Shown here: positions 57,610 to 64,000 of the stretch, piece by piece
How the letters are laid out: each line of letters opens with the position of its first letter
Numbering within the stretch: the first letter of the stretch is position 1
Assembly: GCF_000317025.1 (NCBI RefSeq)
Contig: NC_019689.1
Location: forward strand, 2,271,501-2,335,500
Source: Pleurocapsa sp. PCC 7327
Lineage (GTDB): Bacteria; Cyanobacteriota; Cyanobacteriia; Cyanobacteriales; Microcystaceae
Direction of reading: 5' to 3'
Length of the DNA stretch: 64,000 bases
Made by a program: the position numbers and the translations under genes
Notes under the pieces: generated by a model
The model's database searches: none
Told to the model about the DNA's origin: nothing
The model's input: only the letters and a program-made list of their open reading frames with translations

Positions 57610-60237
57610 TTAACTATCTGAATGATTTTGTCGTTTTTTAATTAGAGCAATGGCGCGGCTGACACTTTCGGGGAAAATGACCACCAAACCGCCATTATCG
57701 ACGCGGTCTAAACCCGTTTCAATCGCTTCTGTTTCGTCCAAAATAGTTTGATAGCGAGCATCAGGCTTTTCTTGAAGCATGCCTTTGACAATCAGATCGG
57801 CAACTTCGCCGCGTTCTCGTCCTCGCGTATCGTCGTCTTCTTTGACAATAATGCGATCGAAGATTTGCGCCGAGAGTTTACCCAAAAGAATCAAATCCTC
57901 ATCGCGGCGATCGCCAGGGCCGCCCACCACTCCAAGTTTCTCGCCATTCCAATTACGGACGAATCCGCCGACTGCTTCATATCCGGCAGGATTGTGAGCG
58001 TAATCGACTAGAGCGTGAAAAGAACTCAGCTTAAATAAATTCATCCGTCCTGGCGTTTGATTTGCCGACGGACTAAAAGTTCTGATCCCTTGACGGATTG
58101 CTTCGATATCAACGCCATTAGCAAAGGCTGCCAAACAAGCAGCTAGCGCGTTGGCAATCATGAAGGGAGCCATCCCTCCCATCGTGACGGGAACATTGAC
58201 GACTTCTTCAATGCGCAGCGTCCATTCGCCTTCTAGAATTGAAAGATAGCCATTTTCATAGACAGCAGCCATGCCACCCCGACGGATATGGTTTTGGATA
58301 ATTGGATTGTCGGGGTTCATAGAAAAATAAGCGATCTTACTTTTAACTCGTTCCGCCATTGCCGCCACCAGAGGATCGTCAGCATTGAGAACGGCATAGC
58401 CATCGGGACTGACGGTTTCTGCCACCACGCTTTTGACTTTTGCCATTTGTTCGATAGTATCGATATCGCCAATTCCCAGGTGATCGGCTGCCACATTCAA
58501 AACCACGCCGATATCGCAGCTATCAAACGCTAGCCCGGAACGCAGAATTCCGCCGCGAGCCGTTTCTAGAACTGCTACTTCTACGGTTGGGTCTTTTAAA
58601 ATAACGCTCGCGCTCTGGGGTCCGGTATTATCGCCTTTTTGTACTAAGTAATCATTAATATAAATGCCGTCAGTTGTGGTGTAGCCGACCACTTTTCCCG
58701 TTTGGCAATAGATATGAGCGGTCAGGCGAGTCGTAGTAGTTTTTCCGTTGGTTCCCGTCAGGGCAATTATGGGAATGCGAACTGGCGTTCCTTTTGGAAA
58801 GAGCATGTCCAGGACGGGAGCCGCGACGTTGCGAGGTAAGCCCCGACTGGGAGCGACGTGCATGCGAAATCCCGGAGCCGCATTGACTTCGACGATTACG
58901 CCGCCGACTTCTTGTAAGGGTTTGGTGATGTCTGGGGTGACGACATCAATGCCTGCAATGTCCAAACCGATGAGCTTGACAACTCGTTCGGCAATCCAAA
59001 TATTTTCTGGGTGAATATCGTCGGTGCGATCGATAGCAATCCCGCCCGTACTCAAATTAGCCGTGTCTCGCAGGTAGGCGATTTCTCCTTGCCTGAGTAC
59101 TGTTTTGAGGGTGTAGCCTTGACGTTCTAGGACAGAGATCGAGGTGCGATCGATGGTAATTTTCGTTAACACGTTATCGTGTCCTTCGCCGCGATTGGGA
59201 TCGCGATTGGTTTCTTCAATCAATTCTTCAATGGTCGATCTCCCATCGCCGACCACGTGAGCGGGTATTCTCTCGGCAACGGCTATCAGTTTGCCATTAA
59301 TCACTAAAATGCGATGGTCGCTTCCTTGATAAAAGCGCTCCACGATTACCGAGCGGCTTTTGGCTTCCGCGCTTGCTAGGTCATAGGCGGCTTCGGCTTC
59401 TTGCCAGTTCTTGATGTTAATTGTAATGCCGCGTCCGTGATTGCCATCGAGAGGCTTGATGACGATGGGATAACCGCCTACATCTTCGATCGCGTCTTCG
59501 AGTTCGTCGAGATATTGAATGACGGTTCCGCAAGGCACGGGAATTCCCGCATCCTGAAGAATCGTTTTTGTCCCTTCTTTATCGCAGGCGAGTTCGACAG
59601 CTAAGATTCCGGAGTAACTGCTTAAAGTTGCCTGAATGCGCTTTTGGTGAATCCCATAACCGAATTGAACCATGGCGCGAGCGCTCAGCATCATCCAGGG
59701 AATTTTTCGCGCCTCGGCTTCTTTGACGATGGTTTCTGTACTCGGACCGAGTGAGGCATTGGCGTGGAGATCTTTGAGGTCGGCTATATCTTGCTCGAAT
59801 TCTGCTTTGGGATAAGTTCCCGTATCGACAATCGCTCGACAGAGGCGCACGGCTGCTCTGCCAGCGTAACGTCCCGCTTGTTCGTCAACATATTCAAAAA
59901 CGACGTTACACACGCCGGGAGTTGAGGTTTCTCGCGTGCGACCGAATCCCACTGGCATCCCTGCCAATTCCTGGAGTTCGAGGGCGACGTGTTCGATGAT
60001 GTGTCCCATGTATGTGCCTTGCCGCACCCGCTCCAAAAAACCGCCGCGACGACCGAGAGAGCAGAAATGTTCTTCTATGGTCGGCAATACCTTGACCAAT
60101 CCTTCGTAGAAACCGGGGATTTCGTTAGAGGGTCTATCTGCCAGATCCTCTAGATCGAGACGCATAACAATTAATTTTTGCCGCCGAATGCTCCAGTAAT
60201 TGGGACCGCGCAGGGTTTGGGTTTTGAGAATCTTCAT
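57610..60237 (-). CDS. cphA: Cyanophycin synthetase
   Basis: 875 residues from the ATG at 60237 (MKILKTQTLRGPNYWSIRR), the conserved start; the frame is open for another 31 codons upstream. N-terminal domain about 1-160, an ATP-grasp domain about 215-480 (VIKPLDGNHGRGITINI) and a Mur-ligase-like domain from about 485 (LTGTNGKTTTTRLTAHIY, VNVAADHLGIGDID, DYAHNPAGYEAVGGFV). The two ATP sites add Asp to the backbone and Arg to its side chain, making the nitrogen store multi-L-arginyl-poly-L-aspartate. Followed on the same strand's upstream side by cphB. Confidence 0.98.
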   Translation of the reverse strand: MKILKTQTLRGPNYWSIRRQKLIVMRLDLEDLADRPSNEIPGFYEGLVKVLPTIEEHFCSLGRRGGFLERVRQGTYMGHIIEHVALELQELAGMPVGFGRTRETSTPGVCNVVFEYVDEQAGRYAGRAAVRLCRAIVDTGTYPKAEFEQDIADLKDLHANASLGPSTETIVKEAEARKIPWMMLSARAMVQFGYGIHQKRIQATLSSYSGILAVELACDKEGTKTILQDAGIPVPCGTVIQYLDELEDAIEDVGGYPIVIKPLDGNHGRGITINIKNWQEAEAAYDLASAEAKSRSVIVERFYQGSDHRILVINGKLIAVAERIPAHVVGDGRSTIEELIEETNRDPNRGEGHDNVLTKITIDRTSISVLERQGYTLKTVLRQGEIAYLRDTANLSTGGIAIDRTDDIHPENIWIAERVVKLIGLDIAGIDVVTPDITKPLQEVGGVIVEVNAAPGFRMHVAPSRGLPRNVAAPVLDMLFPKGTPVRIPIIALTGTNGKTTTTRLTAHIYCQTGKVVGYTTTDGIYINDYLVQKGDNTGPQSASVILKDPTVEVAVLETARGGILRSGLAFDSCDIGVVLNVAADHLGIGDIDTIEQMAKVKSVVAETVSPDGYAVLNADDPLVAAMAERVKSKIAYFSMNPDNPIIQNHIRRGGMAAVYENGYLSILEGEWTLRIEEVVNVPVTMGGMAPFMIANALAACLAAFANGVDIEAIRQGIRTFSPSANQTPGRMNLFKLSSFHALVDYAHNPAGYEAVGGFVRNWNGEKLGVVGGPGDRRDEDLILLGKLSAQIFDRIIVKEDDDTRGRERGEVADLIVKGMLQEKPDARYQTILDETEAIETGLDRVDNGGLVVIFPESVSRAIALIKKRQNHSDS

Positions 60238-60360
60238 AAGTGTCGATTGTCGTGCCTTGATGAGAAGCGCGAAGAGACAGTTTTTAATTTTCTCGCTTGC
60301 CAGAAACGAGAAACTGTTCGCTATGAACAATTTTTTAGAACTTTGTGACTGCTAGTCCCT

Positions 60361-61233
60361 TTACTGTTTTGGGACGGGTTTTTGCAAGTGGAGATGATAG
60401 TTATCTCCGTGGGAGAGAATGTGAACTCGCAGGTTGTGCAAGCTGATTGGTTCGGTAGCCCCTACTTCTGTTTGGTTGGTGTAAGACATCTCTCTCGCAT
60501 CCACAATTGTAACCGTTCCTCGCCCAATGACTCGCAACCATCCATCTTTTTCAAACAAGGCGCAGGTATCTTCGTCAATGCCGATCCCCAGCCGTTCGGG
60601 GTGATTGGAAATCGCGCTGAGCAGACGAGCCATGCGATTGCGGTTGTGAAAATGTTGATCGACGATAATCTCTGGGATGAAGCCCAAACCGATTGCCATA
60701 TCGACGAGAGCGCGGTTGGGACATTCGCCGCTACTGCCGCCAGCGATCATATGATGCCCCATGATGGCGGCTCCCGCACTGGTTCCGGCGAGGGTAATTT
60801 CTCCCTGTTGCACCCGTCCTCGGATGCGTTCCATAAGCGGCGTATCGGCAAGCAAGCCGCACAGCCTGAGTTGATCGCCTCCGGTTAAGAAGACTCCCGT
60901 ACATTGTTCGATGTACTCTCGAAAATAAGCGTCTTCGCCTTGTTCGCGATCGCGGATATCGAGAACTTTAGTAAATTTAGCCCCCATCTCTTCAAAAATC
61001 TGCTGGTAGCGATCGCCAATGAGCAGAGGCTCTCGCGATGCCGAGGGAATAATCGCGATCGTGGCATCGCTTCCTCCGGCACGAACCCAAAAGGCATGTA
61101 AAATTTCTCGCCCGTGAACTTTATCTTCAGCACCGCCGATTACCAAAATGGCAGTTTTTGTGGATGGGGGCATATGGCTTTCTGGGATTTCAGTCTCTAT
61201 TTGCGGCATGTTATCGCTTTTGAGCATAGGCAT
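60361..61233 (-). CDS. cphB: Cyanophycinase
   Basis: 290 residues. The serine nucleophile lies in LAGTSAGAAIMGHHMI, with supporting motifs FLTGGDQLRLCGLL and DQHFHNRNRMARLL of the S51 family. It cuts cyanophycin to beta-Asp-Arg dipeptides. The gene lies 123 bases before cphA on the same strand, the usual cyanobacterial cphBA order. The N-terminal 25 residues are poorly conserved and the exact start is uncertain. Confidence 0.97.
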   Translation of the reverse strand: MPMLKSDNMPQIETEIPESHMPPSTKTAILVIGGAEDKVHGREILHAFWVRAGGSDATIAIIPSASREPLLIGDRYQQIFEEMGAKFTKVLDIRDREQGEDAYFREYIEQCTGVFLTGGDQLRLCGLLADTPLMERIRGRVQQGEITLAGTSAGAAIMGHHMIAGGSSGECPNRALVDMAIGLGFIPEIIVDQHFHNRNRMARLLSAISNHPERLGIGIDEDTCALFEKDGWLRVIGRGTVTIVDAREMSYTNQTEVGATEPISLHNLRVHILSHGDNYHLHLQKPVPKQ

Positions 61234-61468
61234 GGTCTAAAGGTATTTTGGGTGACGGCGCTGAAAAAAAACAATTCCTATTTGTTGAGATTTCTCAGAG
61301 GCTTTGAATAACTCCGTCCCCTTCTCTAGTTTTTCGGGATTGACTTGTATAACTGCTTGGCTAAGTGTCACCCTCTGCGATCGCCAAGCTATTTGCATTA
61401 ACCAGGTTTCGCCCCTTTTTAGACTTTAAAGCTTAGCTCGATTCGGTTAGCATGAAGTAATTATTGAG

Positions 61469-61496
61469 TTTACACTTCGTATAGAACTTTTATAAT
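61469..61496 (+). promoter_or_regulatory. Sigma70-type promoter upstream of trmD
   Basis: TTTACA at 61469-61474 and TATAAT at 61491-61496, 16 bases apart. It is the best promoter match noticed in the window and points toward trmD, 180 bases downstream. Confidence 0.55.
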
Positions 61497-61555
61497 TACT
61501 ACACAATAGGGGAAAAGTCAACGATATCTCGATACAAGATACTGTCGATCGTTGG

Positions 61556-61620
61556 TTAGTAGTTAGTGATTAGTAGTTTGTCTTCTTCCCAGTTTCCCGC
61601 TCCCCCACACTTCCCACATT
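61556..61620. repeat. Dispersed spacer repeat copy
   Basis: TTAGTAGTTAGTGATTAGTA, then GTTTGTCTTCTTCCCAGTTT and CCCGCTCCCCCACACTTCCC. Nearly the reverse complement of 764-830; also related to 45217-45270. Confidence 0.7.
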
Positions 61621-61675
61621 TCCCTATCCTTCCAATTACTGGTCATCGAACACCGAACACTGATTGAGGATTTCC

Positions 61676-62386
61676 GTGCGATTCGACGTGATTACGCTGT
61701 TCCCTGATTTTTTTACCTCTCCGCTGGAATCTGGATTGCTGGGCAAAGCTTTAGCCAAACAGATTGCCCAAGTCAATTTAGTCAATCCCCGCGATTTTGC
61801 GATGGACAAACATCGACGAGTCGATGACGAACCATACGGCGGCGGAGCGGGAATGCTGCTCAAACCCGAACCAATTTTCACAGCTGTGGAATCGTTGCCG
61901 ATTTTGCCTAGAAGAGAGGTTATCTTGATGAGTCCTCAAGGTCAACCCTTGAATCAGCCCCTGCTGCAAGAGTTAGCCAGCAATTACGACCAACTGATTC
62001 TGATTTGTGGGCATTATGAAGGAGTTGACGAACGAGTAGTAGAGCATTTAGTTACCAGGGAAGTATCCCTGGGCGACTTTGTCCTTACTTGCGGTGAAAT
62101 TCCTGCCCTAGCAATCATTAATGGCGTGGTGCGACTGTTGCCGGGAACGGTGGGAAAAGCTGAGTCTCTCAAGGCAGAAAGTTTCGAGGATGGATTGCTC
62201 GATTATCCTCAGTATACCAGACCTGCGGTTTTTCGAGGCTGGGAAGTCCCAGAGGTTTTGCGATCGGGAAATCACCAGGAGATCGATCGCTGGCGCAAAC
62301 AGCAACAAATACAAAGAACGAAAGAACGCCGTCCCGATCTCTGGAAAAGATGGATAGAAACTCACCAAGCCAATGTTGATAGTTAA
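61676..62386 (+). CDS. trmD: tRNA (guanine-N1)-methyltransferase
   Basis: 236 residues from the GTG at 61676 (MRFDVITLFPDFF), with GAGGA five bases upstream; a TTG 12 bases earlier is in frame. Trefoil-knot SPOUT motifs: GGGAGMLLKPEP, LICGHYEGVDERVVEHL, SLGDFVLTCGEIPAL and the knot end. The C-terminal domain has the usual RPAVFRGWEVPEVLRSGNH. It methylates G37 next to the anticodon of some tRNAs, preventing frameshifting. Confidence 0.98.
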   Translation: MRFDVITLFPDFFTSPLESGLLGKALAKQIAQVNLVNPRDFAMDKHRRVDDEPYGGGAGMLLKPEPIFTAVESLPILPRREVILMSPQGQPLNQPLLQELASNYDQLILICGHYEGVDERVVEHLVTREVSLGDFVLTCGEIPALAIINGVVRLLPGTVGKAESLKAESFEDGLLDYPQYTRPAVFRGWEVPEVLRSGNHQEIDRWRKQQQIQRTKERRPDLWKRWIETHQANVDS

Positions 62387-62415
62387 TTGTTAATGATTGA
62401 TGGCGATCGGCAATA

Positions 62416-64000
62416 TCAACGAGACACCAAAGTCATCGAGTCAGCATAGAAGAGAAATCGCAAGTAAGCCCCGTCGGCATTGTGCAGCTTTTTTGCTGCT
62501 GGATTGGTCGTTCGCCTCCCGCAAGCGCCGACAATTCCGCTTTCCTTGGGAATTAAAGCGCTATCTACTATAGCCCAGAGCGTTTCCTTGGTTTTCAAAT
62601 CGAGCTTATAAATTAGCGTCGTGTTAGGGTTTAGTTTGGCTAGTTCTTTAACGAGTTCGGGAACTCTAGGATCTCTGGTCAAATATTTGTCTAACATTCT
62701 TTGGAAATTACTTACGCGAATATTCGGGACATAGCTTTTCCGCCTGGCATCATCTGCGACTAAGTTAATAGATGAGCCGGGACTATACCGAAAATAGACA
62801 ACCTCCGTACCTACCGGACAAGAAATCTCGGAAAATTGGGGTGGATTGCTTAAGATGGTTGTCGCGATCGGTCCGGCAACAGTCAGAATGATTAAACTCA
62901 ATCCAAACATCCATAGCAGGAAAGACCGATCTGGTTGCGCGGGAATTTGCGCCAGGCGATGCCATTCCATCTTTTGAGCGATAAAAGTCGCTCCGAGTGC
63001 TGGCAAGAGCACAATAAAGGGAATGGTCGCCGCATAGGGGCGGATACCAGCATCCCAAGGTGGAACGAAAGGAACGGAAAGCAAAATGCCAATCGTGACG
63101 GCAATTATAAGAGAAGCTGTTGCAGTTTGTCTTTGGCGATAGCACTGAACTAGGGCGATAAGACTGAGGATTTGTAGAGTGACGTTGACTTTAGCACTGG
63201 TAACAAAGGAAAAAATAAAGTCATTCCAGAGAAAGTCCGTCCAGGCTCGCATGCAGCCTCTCACCAAACTAAATGGATTAGCGCGGAGTGCTTCTAAGGC
63301 TAGCTCGTAAACCCGCTGCGATCGCGCTGGTTCTTCTAAACTAAGTATATCTAGATGCTTGGCTACTGCTGTCTGCCAATCGCCGCCGACGAGCAATCCA
63401 TAAAGTGAGTAAGAAAAATTGGAATAGGCTAGGGCATCGGGAGAACCAATGACTTTTAACACCAGCGAGTTGAGAATAAACCCCAACAAAACCACGCTAG
63501 CCCCACTGATTAGGAAGCGCACGGAAAGACGAGATGAGCTGCGAAACGACCAAGCTCCCCACAAGAGGAGGGCAGGTAGAATAAAAAAGGCTCCCGCACG
63601 GGTATTTAATGCCAACGTTAGCAGGAGAATGCCCAGCAAGCAGGGGTTAATGCGCTTGGCAGTCGCGCCCCGCCAAAGGATTGCCATACCAATCGTTCCC
63701 AGCGCTAATCCCAGGTTTTCCGTCGAAGCGGTTCCCAGGTATTTTCTGTAAAATAGAAATAGCGTTGTCGCAACTAAAATTCCTGCTGCCGTCCCGTGAC
63801 TGCGTTGAACTTCGCGGGCGAGCAAAAAACAGGCAATGGTAGTAATGAGGGTTAAAATTGCGAAGGTAACTTGTAGGTTTTGCTGAGTTAATCCTAGTAG
63901 CGTAGCTAATACCCCGTGAGCTAAAGGTCGCGTAGACGAAAATACTGAGAATGTATCGCCTTCTAGCAAACGCAAGGCATCATTGTAGTAGCCCTGGGTA
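62416..64000 (-). CDS. Multi-pass membrane protein, GT-C-like, 5' end outside window
   Basis: About 528 codons, still open at base 64000 (TQGYYNDALRLLEGDTFSVF), so the real start lies to the right. About ten hydrophobic segments follow, e.g. VTFAILTLITTIACFLLA and FLISGASVVLLGFILNSLVL, then a soluble C-terminal region of about 140 residues with a Cys-bearing end (GIVGACGRRTTNPAAKKL). The pattern of GYYNDA then membrane helices and a C-terminal soluble domain resembles GT-C glycosyltransferases and oligosaccharyltransferase-like proteins, but no catalytic motif is visible in the part we have. Function unknown. Confidence 0.65.
   Translation of the reverse strand, partial: TQGYYNDALRLLEGDTFSVFSSTRPLAHGVLATLLGLTQQNLQVTFAILTLITTIACFLLAREVQRSHGTAAGILVATTLFLFYRKYLGTASTENLGLALGTIGMAILWRGATAKRINPCLLGILLLTLALNTRAGAFFILPALLLWGAWSFRSSSRLSVRFLISGASVVLLGFILNSLVLKVIGSPDALAYSNFSYSLYGLLVGGDWQTAVAKHLDILSLEEPARSQRVYELALEALRANPFSLVRGCMRAWTDFLWNDFIFSFVTSAKVNVTLQILSLIALVQCYRQRQTATASLIIAVTIGILLSVPFVPPWDAGIRPYAATIPFIVLLPALGATFIAQKMEWHRLAQIPAQPDRSFLLWMFGLSLIILTVAGPIATTILSNPPQFSEISCPVGTEVVYFRYSPGSSINLVADDARRKSYVPNIRVSNFQRMLDKYLTRDPRVPELVKELAKLNPNTTLIYKLDLKTKETLWAIVDSALIPKESGIVGACGRRTTNPAAKKLHNADGAYLRFLFYADSMTLVSR

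Larger units (their letters stand above)
61234..61675. other. Spacer upstream of trmD
   Basis: No gene. It holds a likely promoter (61469-61496) and a dispersed repeat copy at 61556-61620 matching 764-830 in reverse. Confidence 0.6.

Noticed and set aside
1-64000. CRISPR arrays, prophage or integrative element
   Set aside because: No repeat-spacer pattern, phage structural genes, integrases or att-like duplications were seen; the IS4-like remnant is the only mobile element.

Overview
The window is chromosomal DNA of a cyanobacterium. It carries the overlapping photosystem II genes psbD and psbC, cyanophycin synthetase and cyanophycinase, a cyanobacterial-type Zam/RNase II-like protein, a Ycf55-like protein and glutamate-1-semialdehyde aminotransferase, and the HIP1 octamer GCGATCGC recurs throughout both coding and spacer DNA. 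Short pseudo-repetitive spacers of the type often seen in unicellular and filamentous cyanobacteria recur between genes. The genus cannot be fixed from the sequence alone.

Layout. 1-1.4 kb: the 3' end of a WD40 protein and a MEKHLA-domain protein. 1.6-10.8 kb: a co-directional cell-surface glycan locus with a Wzm/Wzt-type ABC exporter, two methyltransferases, two glycosyltransferases, an arylsulfatase-type sulfatase and a sulfotransferase, interrupted by a decayed IS4-like element. This suggests a sulfated, possibly methylated exported polysaccharide. 11.0-12.3 kb: a compact group of four small membrane proteins (DUF2752, TM2 and two look-alike two-helix proteins). 12.3-18.7 kb: gnd, an AtzE-type amidase with its small AtzG-like partner, a GH57 enzyme and a PIN-PhoH ATPase.

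18.8-28.7 kb: a 2612-residue fully reducing type I polyketide synthase ending in an alpha-oxoamine synthase domain, the most unusual gene here, preceded by a GT-C membrane glycosyltransferase. 29.2-31.7 kb: psbD-psbC with a strong terminator. 32.2-40 kb: an unusual receiver/coiled-coil/membrane protein, hemL, folD, a Nudix hydrolase, a C-terminal processing protease, a possible MshEN-like protein and a GDSL hydrolase with a PEP-CTERM-like tail. 40.1 kb: tRNA-Gln(UUG).

40.3-52.3 kb: a DUF3153 lipoprotein, the Zam-like RNB protein with altered catalytic residues, a 670-base spacer with possible structured RNA, a conserved cyanobacterial protein, clpP, ftsH, a Ycf55-like response regulator, a Fur/PerR-type regulator and metK. 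52.5-64 kb: a GST-like protein followed by a broken TspO-family gene, a pentapeptide repeat protein, a 2H phosphoesterase-like protein, holA, a formylglycine-generating-enzyme-like protein, cphA-cphB, trmD and a partial GT-C-like membrane protein running off the right edge.

Most genes are ordinary housekeeping. The places that merit attention are the PKS-oxoamine synthase, the sulfated-glycan locus, the small membrane protein operon, the AtzG/AtzE pair, the apparently inactive RNB enzyme and the 43.5-44.1 kb spacer.
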